DNA of 64,000 bases from Clostridium sp. (GTDB lineage Bacteria > Bacillota > Clostridia > TANB77 > CAG-508), in contig JAHAKD010000002.1 of assembly GCA_018371855.1 (NCBI GenBank), forward strand, positions 124,001 to 188,000, given 5' to 3'. A model generated the notes under the pieces. That model was given only the letters and a program-made list of their open reading frames with translations, was not told the DNA's origin and searched no databases. The position numbers and the translations under genes are program-made. This document shows, piece after piece, positions 46,771 through 54,764 of this stretch (its first letter is position 1; the number at the start of each line of letters is the position of its first letter).

Positions 46771-46818
46771 TTGACAAAAGCCTAATGAAGATATATAATA
46801 GTTAACATTGTTAACTAT
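46771..46818 (+). promoter_or_regulatory. Consensus promoter with overlapping MarR-type operator
   Basis: TTGACA (46771-46776), 17-nt spacer, TATAAT (46794-46799): a perfect sigma-A promoter. The perfect inverted repeat ATAGTTAAC / GTTAACTAT (46798-46806 and 46810-46818, 3-nt centre) overlaps the -10 box and start site, as expected for autorepression by the MarR protein downstream. Confidence 0.85.
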
Positions 46819-46831
46819 TATGGAGGCAAGT

Positions 46832-47281
46832 ATGAATTGGAAACAACTATGCAAATATATGCAAGAAATGAGAGTATTTAATAGATTAATACTATATCAA
46901 AGATCATTAATAGAATTATCAACAAACGAACTTGATTTATTATCAAGAATAGCAATATCGGAAAAATTACTTTCGGCAAAAGAATTATTAGATCAAATGA
47001 GCAGTAATAAAGTTATTATTAGCAGACTAATAAAAAAGTTAATTAGTGAAGGTTTTTTAATTAAGGTTGAAAACTTACAAGATGAAAGGAGCTACTATTT
47101 AAAAATAACAGAAAAAGGTAAAAAAATATTAGAAAAAGATTATGAAAAGATAATATTACCAATATCAGTTTTAGAAAAAAAGATGGGAGAAAAAGATTTT
47201 ATAGACTTTATGAATCAAATTAGTAATTCAAATAAAATATTAAAAGGATATTATGAAAATAGAGGTGATAATAAAAAATGA
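46832..47281 (+). CDS. MarR-family transcriptional regulator
   Basis: 149 residues from ATG 46832 (TGGAGGCAAGT upstream; the in-frame ATG at 46808 lies in the operator). A winged-helix pattern: LLSRIAISEKLLSAKELLDQM, KVIISRLIKKLISEGFLIKVEN and DERSYYLKITEKGKKIL. It overlaps the transporter gene by ATGA and probably represses both. Confidence 0.88.
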   Translation: MNWKQLCKYMQEMRVFNRLILYQRSLIELSTNELDLLSRIAISEKLLSAKELLDQMSSNKVIISRLIKKLISEGFLIKVENLQDERSYYLKITEKGKKILEKDYEKIILPISVLEKKMGEKDFIDFMNQISNSNKILKGYYENRGDNKK

Positions 47282-48339
47282 AATTTTATGATTTACTTCA
47301 ATTAAGTACAAAAAATTTAAAAGAAAAAATAGATAGCTCGGCACAAAAAGAAAAGAAAAGATATTGGAAAGCACTTATTGTAAAAGATATATTATGTGTA
47401 GCATTTGCTATATTATTTATAGTTGTTATGAATATGATATTTGGAGAAAAAAACAGTAGTTTTGCAGTAGTAATATTTTGCATATTGCTAGGAATAAGAT
47501 TTGTTGATTTTGATTATAAATTATCTACATCTATAATAAATCTTTTTATATGTTTTGTATTAATAATTTTAGGACCATATCTAAATACCATTTTAAATCC
47601 ATTTTTTAGCTTTGGAATAAATTTAATTTTTCTTATGACTATATTAATAATGACATGTGAAAAACCAGCATATGGAAATAGCAGTTTGTATGTTTTCGGA
47701 TATATATTACTTTTTGGATCACCTGTAATGGGGCATGACATGACAATGAGAATATTTGAAATGATTTTTGGATTTTTTATATGTGCATTTATATTATATA
47801 TAAAAAACAAAAACAAAGAATATAAAAAGAGTTTTAAAGACATAACAAAAAGTTTTTCTATAAAAAATAAAAAAACAATTTGGCAATTGAAGTTAGCAAT
47901 CGGAATTAGTTTAGGAATTTTAATTGGAAATTTACTTGATTTAGAAAGGATTATGTGGATGGGTATCGCAATTATGTCCGTATTAACCCCTTATTATGAT
48001 ACACCACATGAAAGAATTAAAGAAAGAATAATAGGCGTTGTAATTGGATCTTTTGCATTTTTTATTATTTATTCTGTTTTACCTAACAGTTTTGTAAGTT
48101 TAATAGGTCCAATATCTGGTCTATGTTTAGGATTATGTGCAAGTTATAAATGGAGTAGTATTTTAAACTGTTTTGGAGCACTTTTATTAGCCTCAAGTAT
48201 ATACGGTGGGTATGGAGCGACTTTATTAAGAATTAAAAATAATATTTTAGGCTGTATTTTTGCATTAATATTTTATTATATATGTGAAAAGTTATTAAAT
48301 AGCGAAAAATATCAAAATTATGTAAATGAAAATGCATAA
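47278..48339 (+). CDS. FUSC-like membrane exporter
   Basis: 353 residues with about 10-11 transmembrane segments in two halves separated by a basic cytoplasmic loop (KNKNKEYKKSFKD). The second half (WQLKLAIGISLGILIGNLL, then MWMGIAIMSVLTPYYDTPHERIKERIIGVVIG) matches the FUSC/aromatic acid exporter pattern. Substrate unknown; co-regulation by a MarR protein suggests efflux of an aromatic or toxic compound. Confidence 0.8.
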   Translation: MKFYDLLQLSTKNLKEKIDSSAQKEKKRYWKALIVKDILCVAFAILFIVVMNMIFGEKNSSFAVVIFCILLGIRFVDFDYKLSTSIINLFICFVLIILGPYLNTILNPFFSFGINLIFLMTILIMTCEKPAYGNSSLYVFGYILLFGSPVMGHDMTMRIFEMIFGFFICAFILYIKNKNKEYKKSFKDITKSFSIKNKKTIWQLKLAIGISLGILIGNLLDLERIMWMGIAIMSVLTPYYDTPHERIKERIIGVVIGSFAFFIIYSVLPNSFVSLIGPISGLCLGLCASYKWSSILNCFGALLLASSIYGGYGATLLRIKNNILGCIFALIFYYICEKLLNSEKYQNYVNENA

Positions 48340-48343
48340 TATT

Positions 48344-48390
48344 AAACATACATATTATATACTGAAAAAATATATAATATGTATGTTTTT
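48344..48390 (+). terminator. Terminator of the marR-FUSC operon
   Basis: An 18-bp stem (48344-48361 with 48371-48388) and a T5 end. Confidence 0.85.
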
Positions 48391-48436
48391 ATATTATACA
48401 AAAGATTAAATATAATATGAGAAATTTTGATTTATA

Positions 48437-48465
48437 TTGACAATTAATAAGGTAAAATATAGAAT
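48437..48465 (+). promoter_or_regulatory. Promoter of the double MazG gene
   Basis: TTGACA (48437-48442), 17-nt spacer, TAGAAT (48460-48465). Confidence 0.7.
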
Positions 48466-48488
48466 GCTAAAAGTAGGAGGAATAAATT

Positions 48489-49187
48489 ATGATATATAAA
48501 TATAATAAACTTGTGAGAGATAAAATTCCAGAAGAAATAGAAAAACAAGGCAAAAAATGTAAATACGAAATTTTAGATGATGAGAAATATAGTAAAGAAT
48601 TGGATAAAAAATTATTAGAAGAAGTTAATGAATATATATCAGACCATAGCGAAAAAGAAATGGCAGATGTGCAAGAAGTTTTAAAAGCAATTATTAAGTA
48701 TAGGGATATAGATGAAAACAGAGTTGAAGAATTGAGAAAAGCTAAAGAGAAGCAAAAGGGCGGTTTCTATAATAAAATATATTTAACAGAAGTTCTAGAA
48801 GGTAAAAATGAAGAGCAGGAACAAAACAAAATAAATACACAAGAAGGGCTTCTAACAAATATAGATAAAAGCAGTACTTTAAACGAATTGCAAGAATATA
48901 TAAGAAGCGTAATTAGAATACGTGGATTTGAAAAACAAGAGATAGAAAAAACGATGCTTTTATTATTGGAAGAAACTGGTGAACTTGCAAAAGCTATAAG
49001 AAAAGATTATACAAATATGGGAATAGATAGTTCTAAATTAAGCCATTATACAAATATAGAAAACGAAATTGCGGATGTTTTTATAGTACTCACTTGCGTA
49101 TGCAATAAATTAAATATAAATTTATTTGATGCTGTGTACAAAAAAGAAAAAGAGAATGTAACTAGAAAATGGGATAAAAATGAATAG
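48489..49187 (+). CDS. Tandem MazG-type nucleotide pyrophosphohydrolase
   Basis: 232 residues with two all-alpha NTP pyrophosphohydrolase domains. Residues 1-100 (YNKLVRDKIPEEIEKQGK, LLEEVNEYISD, EMADVQEVLKAI) match the phosphoribosyl-ATP pyrophosphohydrolase-like type. Residues 130-232 (LLLLEETGELAKAIRKD, ENEIADVFIVLTCVCNKL) match MazG. Both have the EExxE...ExxD metal pattern. It likely hydrolyses non-canonical or surplus nucleotides; which domain is active is unknown. AGGAGG precedes the ATG. Confidence 0.8.
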   Translation: MIYKYNKLVRDKIPEEIEKQGKKCKYEILDDEKYSKELDKKLLEEVNEYISDHSEKEMADVQEVLKAIIKYRDIDENRVEELRKAKEKQKGGFYNKIYLTEVLEGKNEEQEQNKINTQEGLLTNIDKSSTLNELQEYIRSVIRIRGFEKQEIEKTMLLLLEETGELAKAIRKDYTNMGIDSSKLSHYTNIENEIADVFIVLTCVCNKLNINLFDAVYKKEKENVTRKWDKNE

Positions 49188-49293
49188 AATTATAATTATT
49201 ATGGAAATAAAATATTAAAAATAGGAGCATTGCAGAAAAATTGACTTAAAATCTGTGTTATGATAAACTCTTTTTAAGAAGGGAGTGGCACAA

Positions 49294-49635
49294 ATGAAAG
49301 ATATATTTATGAGTCCGATTTTATATACAGTAATTGGTGTATTACTTAATACAATTATAATCTATGTAAAAAACTACAAAGAAGCAAAAGCAATGCAAGG
49401 AACAGGAACATTTAAATATAATTGGAAGGCATTTTCTGTTAATGCTAAATTTCCACCTTCAGTGCAAAATGTTGTAAATCTCATTTTACTTATTGCTACA
49501 ATAGTTACTTATGTAATGGGTGGAAGTAAGATAAATGATGCGATTGCGGTTATATTAATATATGTTATTGTAAATATAATAAGACCTATAGTAGGAGGTA
49601 TAATATTCTCCAAAATAGCTTTAAAAAAACAATAA
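49294..49635 (+). CDS. Small membrane protein, unknown
   Basis: 113 residues from ATG 49294 (GGGAG eight bases upstream). Three hydrophobic segments: ILYTVIGVLLNTIIIYV, VVNLILLIATIVTYVMGG and AIAVILIYVIVNIIRPIVGGIIF. The short size and helix pattern recall holin-like proteins, but nothing nearby supports that. Followed by a terminator. Confidence 0.55.
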   Translation: MKDIFMSPILYTVIGVLLNTIIIYVKNYKEAKAMQGTGTFKYNWKAFSVNAKFPPSVQNVVNLILLIATIVTYVMGGSKINDAIAVILIYVIVNIIRPIVGGIIFSKIALKKQ

Positions 49636-49665
49636 AAGGAGAAAAGTATATTTTCTCCTTTTTTG
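49634..49665. terminator. Bidirectional terminator
   Basis: A 12-bp stem AAAAGGAGAAAA and its complement, 5-nt loop, T-runs on both strands, between convergent genes. Confidence 0.85.
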
Positions 49666-49669
49666 TTTT

Positions 49670-50599
49670 TTATAGATTAATATTGCAATCATAAAATTTT
49701 CCTTGCCATAAATTTTCATCTTTTAAACGTTTTGCAAAACCATTTAGAATCCATTTTTTATGCAAATTCCATTTTGGTGCAACAAGTAAGTCCTTTGGTG
49801 CATCACCAGAAATTCTATGTATAATTAAATCTGGCCTTACATGTGTTATAACATATGTAAGTGCATCTAAATAATAGTCTAATGTGATTGGTTCATATTC
49901 TTTGTTATAGTACATACTTGCAAGTACAGTATTTTTTACAATATATGTTGAATGTATTTTTAGTCCTTGAATGTCATGGTTATTTATAAACTTAACCGTG
50001 TCTTTTATATCTACAAAACTTTCTTTAGGAAGACCAATCATCATATGTGTAATAATTTCGATATTATATTTTCTTAAAATATTAACAGCTGTTGTAAATT
50101 GCGTAGTTGTATAATAACGATTGATTATTCTACCAATATTATCATTTGATGTTTGTAACCCGAGCTCAACAGATACATCATATTTATCAGCGTATGATGC
50201 AATTAATTTGGCAATATCTTCTGTAATGCAATCAGGTCTTGTTGCAATAGAAATACCAACAATTTTATCACTAACTAAGGCAGCATCATATTTTTCTTTT
50301 AAATTTTCTAAGGAATCATATGTATTTGTAAAGTTTTGAAAGTATACAATAAATTTATTAGCACGCATACCACGATAACTATTTAAAAAATTATTTACTT
50401 GCTCCGAGATATGTAACTTAGAAAATTTTATTAATTCACCAGCCCCTTTTTCGCTACAAAAAATACATCCAGAAGAGCTTAAAGTTCCATCGCGATTTGG
50501 ACAAGTAAAACCTGCATCAATACATATTTTTAATGTCCTTTCACCAAATTTATTTTTATAATATTCATTTAAATGATTATATCTTTCTTTATTTTCCAT
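49670..50599 (-). CDS. Radical SAM protein, TIGR01212 (YtqA/YhcC) family
   Basis: 309 residues. The cluster-binding region is ICIDAGFTCPNRDGTLSSSGCIFC (three Cys with the wide first spacing typical of this family), then ISIATRPDC, SVELGLQTSN and HMMIGLPKES. The biochemical role is unsettled. It has its own upstream region and ends at the shared terminator. Confidence 0.9.
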   Translation of the reverse strand: MENKERYNHLNEYYKNKFGERTLKICIDAGFTCPNRDGTLSSSGCIFCSEKGAGELIKFSKLHISEQVNNFLNSYRGMRANKFIVYFQNFTNTYDSLENLKEKYDAALVSDKIVGISIATRPDCITEDIAKLIASYADKYDVSVELGLQTSNDNIGRIINRYYTTTQFTTAVNILRKYNIEIITHMMIGLPKESFVDIKDTVKFINNHDIQGLKIHSTYIVKNTVLASMYYNKEYEPITLDYYLDALTYVITHVRPDLIIHRISGDAPKDLLVAPKWNLHKKWILNGFAKRLKDENLWQGKFYDCNINL

Positions 50600-50650
50600 A
50601 ATGTATATATTATAACAAATATTACAGAAGAAAACAAATATGGAAAATAA

Positions 50651-50680
50651 TTGACATAAAGTAACAAAAAAGAGTATAAT
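50651..50680 (+). promoter_or_regulatory. Promoter of the 50725 gene
   Basis: TTGACA (50651-50656), 18-nt spacer, TATAAT (50675-50680). Confidence 0.75.
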
Positions 50681-50724
50681 TATATTGATACTTGAGTAAA
50701 CTTTTAACTTTAGGAGGGTAGCCT

Positions 50725-50949
50725 ATGAAACAGATTTTCATAAGAGGCAAAAGAACATCGTTGGAACGGGCTAGACGAATAGCAAAGCGGGCATATGGTT
50801 CCAACAACTTTAAAGCGAGATATAAAAGAGGGGAAGTACAGCTGTATTTTCCAAATTATATTTCTGCTAAAGAAGTAGAAATAATTGCAAAGGAACTGAG
50901 ACTTAAAGTGATTAGTCTTGGAACGAAAGCAATTTTAGATGTCGACTAA
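50725..50949 (+). CDS. Small basic protein, unknown
   Basis: 74 residues, Arg/Lys-rich N-terminal half (RGKRTSLERARRIAKRAYG), beta-rich second half (VQLYFPNYISAKEVEIIAKELRLKVISLGTKAILDVD). AGGAGGGTAGCCT precedes the ATG. Codon use is richer in G and C than its neighbours. Flanked by its own promoter and terminator. No family recognised. Confidence 0.65.
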   Translation: MKQIFIRGKRTSLERARRIAKRAYGSNNFKARYKRGEVQLYFPNYISAKEVEIIAKELRLKVISLGTKAILDVD

Positions 50950-50959
50950 CCCTTTGAAA

Positions 50960-50998
50960 CCCTTGGGATGTGCAAGCAATAAGAACATGTCCTAAGGG
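50960..50998 (+). terminator. Terminator-like hairpin after the 50725 gene
   Basis: A 13-pair stem with three G-U pairs (CCCTTGGGATGTG with CATGTCCTAAGGG), 13-nt loop, followed by ATTTTACTTTTA. Confidence 0.6.
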
Positions 50999-51053
50999 AT
51001 TTTACTTTTATACAAGAAAATGAAATTGTAATTTCATGTTGTAGTAAGAAAAG

Positions 51054-51082
51054 TTGACTAAGGTAACATAATTTGGTAAAAT
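51054..51082 (+). promoter_or_regulatory. Promoter of the 51142 gene
   Basis: TTGACT (51054-51059), 17-nt spacer, TAAAAT (51077-51082). Confidence 0.65.
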
Positions 51083-51141
51083 ATAAGATGAAGTTTTTTG
51101 AATTTAGCAAATACTTGTATAGAAAATAGGAGGACAACAAG

Positions 51142-51768
51142 ATGAATATGTCAGATAAGATATTGGAAGAAGATTTGTTAAAAGCTAAATTACCAAATAA
51201 ACGTAGCCGGTATTTTTATAAAAGTGAAATAAAGATACCAAAAAAATCTTTGGTTATGATGTGTGGTACGCCTGGATCTGGGAAGAGTACACTAGCTCGC
51301 AAAATATGTATGCAATCAAACAAGAAAACTCATATTGATATTGATTACCTGTTTGATACTACAACAAAAGATTTATATCCAAATGCTAAGTATTTAACTG
51401 CAGAGAATATAGATTTAATTGCGAAAGAGGCCTATGATAAAGCATATCGAAAAGCAGAAGAGGCTTTAGCACAGGAAGAGAGTGTATTATGGGATAATTT
51501 AGGAATATTCCCAACAGAAAGAGCAGAGGTGCTAAATGGCTTAAGAGCTAAATATGATTATTCAATACTGCTTGTAGTAAATTGTGATAAGCTACAGGCT
51601 ATTATCCGGTCAATTAATCGAGGTGACACACAGAATAGAACCAACCTAATTCTAGACACATATAGTTATTTGCAGTTTCAACTTAAAAATCCAACTAAAT
51701 ATTTTATTGGGTTTGATGAAGTTTACATCATTGACGGAACACAAGAAGTAACAGTAAAGGAGCCATAA
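51142..51768 (+). CDS. P-loop kinase-like ATPase
   Basis: 208 residues. Walker A MCGTPGSGKSTLARKI near residue 40; HIDIDYLFD and VLWDNLGIFPTERAEVL follow, and CDKLQAIIRSINRGDTQNRTNL gives a lid Arg region. The pattern resembles zeta-toxin or polynucleotide kinase-type P-loop kinases, but no antitoxin-like partner is evident. AGGAGGACAACAAG precedes the ATG. Confidence 0.7.
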   Translation: MNMSDKILEEDLLKAKLPNKRSRYFYKSEIKIPKKSLVMMCGTPGSGKSTLARKICMQSNKKTHIDIDYLFDTTTKDLYPNAKYLTAENIDLIAKEAYDKAYRKAEEALAQEESVLWDNLGIFPTERAEVLNGLRAKYDYSILLVVNCDKLQAIIRSINRGDTQNRTNLILDTYSYLQFQLKNPTKYFIGFDEVYIIDGTQEVTVKEP

Positions 51769-51781
51769 GAGTGGCTCTTTT
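51757..51781 (+). terminator. Terminator overlapping the stop of the 51142 gene
   Basis: Stem GAGCCA/TGGCTC with an A-U extension, loop containing the TAA stop, then TTTTAT. Confidence 0.65.
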
Positions 51782-51820
51782 ATTGTGTTAGATAATTTTT
51801 ATCAGAATGTAAAACGATAC

Positions 51821-51849
51821 TTGAAACATTATGTAAATTATGATAAAAT
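51821..51849 (+). promoter_or_regulatory. Promoter of the 51909 gene
   Basis: TTGAAA (51821-51826), 17-nt spacer, TAAAAT (51844-51849). Confidence 0.65.
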
Positions 51850-51908
51850 ACAAAAGTCGCAAAACAATGTTGAGTTTTAGCTACCATAAGGTAGAGAAAG
51901 GAGTTGCC

Positions 51909-52325
51909 ATGATAGTTAAAGTGGCACTTAGAAATGGATACAATGTCTATGGAAGAGTTGTAGAAGAAAATTCGTCTTCCATAAGATTGGTGGCACAGCG
52001 GGAGTTAATTCCAGAGATGAGAATTGCTCATATCCGTTGTTCGAAAGACATCGGAGAAACAATTGTCATTGACCGGAGTCAGGTTGTAGAAACAGAAGAA
52101 GTCTCATATGATGAAATGGAGTTTGTTGGTGAACCTGAGACAAAATGGTCTTTCTGGTTAGGTTTTAGTGAGCATTTGTCTGATGACCAGCTTGAGCCGG
52201 AAATTACGCAATATGATGAAGGACCGGTACAAAATTCTGTCGAAGAAGAGGCTTCAGATGAGATACTTAAAAATACAAAGGAAGAAGACCTAGAAGAAGA
52301 ACTCGACAACGGAATTGACTTTTAA
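51909..52325 (+). CDS. Unknown protein with a beta-rich N-terminus and acidic tail
   Basis: 138 residues from ATG 51909, five bases after AAAGGAG; the longer frame from 51840 runs into the promoter. Residues 1-55 (MIVKVALRNGYNVYGRVVEEN, then IRLVAQRELIPEMRIAHIRCS) look like a small beta-barrel; residues 56-138 are strongly acidic. Base composition is richer in GC than the average of the window. No family recognised. Confidence 0.65.
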   Translation: MIVKVALRNGYNVYGRVVEENSSSIRLVAQRELIPEMRIAHIRCSKDIGETIVIDRSQVVETEEVSYDEMEFVGEPETKWSFWLGFSEHLSDDQLEPEITQYDEGPVQNSVEEEASDEILKNTKEEDLEEELDNGIDF

Positions 52326-52367
52326 AATAATGACCACAGTGAATGTATATGCACTGTGGTCATTATT
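52326..52367 (+). terminator. Terminator of the 51909 gene
   Basis: A 16-bp perfect stem (52326-52341 with 52352-52367) and 10-nt loop. Confidence 0.8.
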
Positions 52368-52387
52368 CTAGAGAATATAATTATATA

Positions 52388-52994
52388 CTAGTTTAAAAAA
52401 TTACTAATATCGTTTTTTAAACTTTCAAAATCAGTAAAATGAATACTTTTTATTCCAAGAGTACGTGATACTTCGATATTTGGTAAACTATCATCTATAA
52501 AAATACATTCTGCTGGATTAAGCTTATATTTATCAAGTAATATTTTATAACATTCTTTTTCGGGTTTAGCATACCCGTACTTCTGCAGAATAAATAGCTC
52601 CATCTATTAATTCAAAAATTTTAAAATGTTCTTTATCATATTTTAAATCAAATTTATTAACATTAGACAAAAAATAAAGTTTATATCCTTTGTTTTTTAA
52701 ATCTAAAAGATAATTGTATGCATATGTTGCTTCAAATAAAATATAATCATTATTTTTATTATCCAATATATATCTTAATTTGTCAGAGTGTTTGGGATTA
52801 TTTTTACATATTTCATCAATAATTTCAGGATATGATAGTGTTCCTTTATCTCCTAAATACCACTCTTTACTGCTCCATATCATTTTTTTATATAATTTTA
52901 TTTCTTCATCATTTAGTCCTATATTTTTTAAATATCTTTCAGGTATAAAATCTATTAGAACTCCTCCTAAATCAAATATAATATTTTTTATCAT
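52388..52994 (-). CDS. HAD-superfamily hydrolase, frame broken by one extra base
   Basis: Two overlapping frames (52994-52566 and 52603-52388) join if one base, G at 52577 on the plus strand (C before GGGTAT on the coding strand), is removed. The junction then reads SAEVGYAKPEKECYKILLDKY, giving 201 residues, a normal length. Motif I IIFDLGGVLIDF, motif II FLSNVN, motif III/IV KPEKECYK...CIFIDDSLPNIEVSRTLG. It belongs to the YihX/epoxide-hydrolase-N-like group of phosphatases; substrate unknown. Confidence 0.75.
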
Positions 52995-53151
52995 AATTAT
53001 TACTCCTTATTTAAGTTTAGTTAACGTAGATTATAACATGCTATGGTTAATTAGCCAATATACAAAAATAAAATACTATGCTATAATAACCATGGTAATC
53101 CGAGGTAGATAGAACTTGCAAAATATGTAAGTATAAGGAGGTTCTTTAACG

Positions 53152-53250
53152 ATGCAAAAAATGGATGGAGTAATTAACAAAAAAGAAACTTTGTTGATTT
53201 CTTACATCTCGATGAAAAATCTGACCGGTCGGTCAGATACAAAAACGTGA
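53152..53250 (+). CDS. Short frame truncated at the prophage boundary
   Basis: 32 residues with a strong AAGGAGG site ten bases upstream and a promoter-like TATACA (53059)/17 nt/TATAAT (53082-53087). The frame contains a perfect inverted repeat ATCTGACC-GGTC-GGTCAGAT (53219-53238). It stops just where the phage side begins, so it could be the 5' end of a host gene cut by integration. The 52995-53319 gap holds only this and the probable att region. Confidence 0.35.
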   Translation: MQKMDGVINKKETLLISYISMKNLTGRSDTKT

Positions 53251-53316
53251 AAAGCCTTGAAAATTAAGACTTTTACTATTTACTAAATTATTTTGTTACT
53301 AATTTGTTACTAATTT
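53251..53316. other. Probable left attachment region of the prophage
   Basis: AAAAGCCTTGAAAATTAAGA followed by CTTTT forms an imperfect inverted repeat (about 53251-53275), and TTGTTACTAAT occurs twice in tandem near 53291-53312. It lies directly beside the integrase stop. The core cannot be fixed without the right end, which is outside the window. Confidence 0.4.
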
Positions 53317-53319
53317 ATA

Positions 53320-54573
53320 TTAAGCGTTCTTTATAAAATCATCATAAATTAATACATTATTTACCAATTTTACGTTCTTTTTTATAGTTCTATCATATTT
53401 AATTAATTCGATTGTATTAATTAAATCTTGTAGAGTTTTCTTGTTGTAAACTTCATCTCCAATATTTTTAGATTTATGGCCAAGTATTAAATTCCTACAT
53501 TTTAAATTGGCATTTTTATTATCTAATTCTGTAACAACAGAATGTCTAGCATCATGGCTAGTATGTTTCATATTTAGTTTATTCATATATCTATTAAACA
53601 TTATTCTATATTTAGGGTATTCTAAATGAGTACCATTATAATTAATAAGAAATTCATTATTTACGTTAAAATATTTTTTTATAATTGGTTTAATTAAGTG
53701 ATGTATAGGTATAATTCTGTTTTTTCCACTTTCAGTTTTAGATCCTGTTATAAAATAATTTAAATCTAAGAATATGTTTTTGTTAAATGTATTTAAAAGC
53801 TCATCAATTCTTAATCCAGTATAAAGCAAAATTAAAATTATATCTTTTACTAATATTTCTTCGTCATTAGTTGGAACATCTGACCAAATCTTATGAATTT
53901 CTATATCAGAAAAAGGTATTCGTGCTTTTTGTGGAGAGTCTATATTATCAATTTTTACATATCGTGCATATCCTTTATTAATAATATCTTTCTGTTCAGC
54001 AAGTTCATCTAACTCTTCAAATAAATAACGTAATCTTATTAATGTTTTAGTAGAACCTTTTGTCGTATTTATTACTTGTTGAAAATCTAATGTTCTTAAG
54101 TTTTTATAAGGTATATCATATAATGATTTTGATTTTTTAAATGCAGCTTTTCGAACATACATTGTATCTGCAGATAATTTACCTTGTGTTTTAGTATGAT
54201 TCTTTTTCTCTAATAATATTTCATTTTCAGTAGGAAAATATAATTTTGAGTATTCTTCATAGACCTCTTTAAAGGTATAATTAATTAATAGATTTTCTTC
54301 AACTTTATAATTTTCTTTTATTAAGACTTTAGAAGGTAAATCAACGAATGTAGTAATTTTATTATATTTAGTTTTATCAATATAAATATCATAAGGAGAG
54401 TTACTATATTGTCTTAAGCATAAAATGCAATCTAGCTCATCCTCGAAAGAATCTAATATATGAGTGATAGGGTAGCCATTAGAATCATATCCAAGATTTA
54501 GCCTTGCAAGCCATGGCTTTTTTCTACCATCTTTAACAAATACTTTAGTTCCATAGTTCCATTTTTTATCCAT
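53320..54573 (-). CDS. int: Phage tyrosine integrase
   Basis: 417 residues from ATG 54573 (AAAGGAGA upstream; the ATG at 54591 overlaps that site). Catalytic set: Arg in TGLRIDEL (about 253), Lys in GSKTESGKNR, HxxR in HTSHDARHS (about 337-344), LILGHKS and Tyr in EVYNKKT (about 375). An N-terminal arm-binding domain and SAM-like core-binding domain precede it. Catalyses site-specific integration; defines the left end of the prophage. Confidence 0.93.
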   Translation of the reverse strand: MDKKWNYGTKVFVKDGRKKPWLARLNLGYDSNGYPITHILDSFEDELDCILCLRQYSNSPYDIYIDKTKYNKITTFVDLPSKVLIKENYKVEENLLINYTFKEVYEEYSKLYFPTENEILLEKKNHTKTQGKLSADTMYVRKAAFKKSKSLYDIPYKNLRTLDFQQVINTTKGSTKTLIRLRYLFEELDELAEQKDIINKGYARYVKIDNIDSPQKARIPFSDIEIHKIWSDVPTNDEEILVKDIILILLYTGLRIDELLNTFNKNIFLDLNYFITGSKTESGKNRIIPIHHLIKPIIKKYFNVNNEFLINYNGTHLEYPKYRIMFNRYMNKLNMKHTSHDARHSVVTELDNKNANLKCRNLILGHKSKNIGDEVYNKKTLQDLINTIELIKYDRTIKKNVKLVNNVLIYDDFIKNA

Positions 54574-54605
54574 AAAAAAATCTCCTTTCAAATATCACAA
54601 AATAC

Positions 54606-54634
54606 TTGAAATGAGATTGCATTTAATATATAAT
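54606..54634 (+). promoter_or_regulatory. Promoter without a downstream gene
   Basis: TTGAAA (54606-54611), 17-nt spacer, TATAAT (54629-54634) on the plus strand, pointing into a region with no open frame. Confidence 0.55.
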
Positions 54635-54640
54635 TAATTT

Positions 54641-54716
54641 GCAAAATCTTTCAAGGTTTTGTGTTGTGGGAAATGTGTAGACTGCGAAATCTATTTAAAC
54701 ACATTTCCTCTTTTTT
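54641..54716 (+). ncRNA. Candidate prophage small RNA
   Basis: About 75 bases from a good promoter to an intrinsic terminator: GGAAATGTGT pairs with ACACATTTCC (54669-54678 with 54699-54708), 20-nt loop, then TCTTTTTT. It lies between int and the ImmA gene, opposite in direction to both. It could be antisense to a phage transcript or a regulatory RNA. No family recognised. Confidence 0.4.
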
Positions 54717-54764
54717 ATTTATATTAATTTAAAACTTTTGTTTTGTCAAATTTTAATGTTATAA

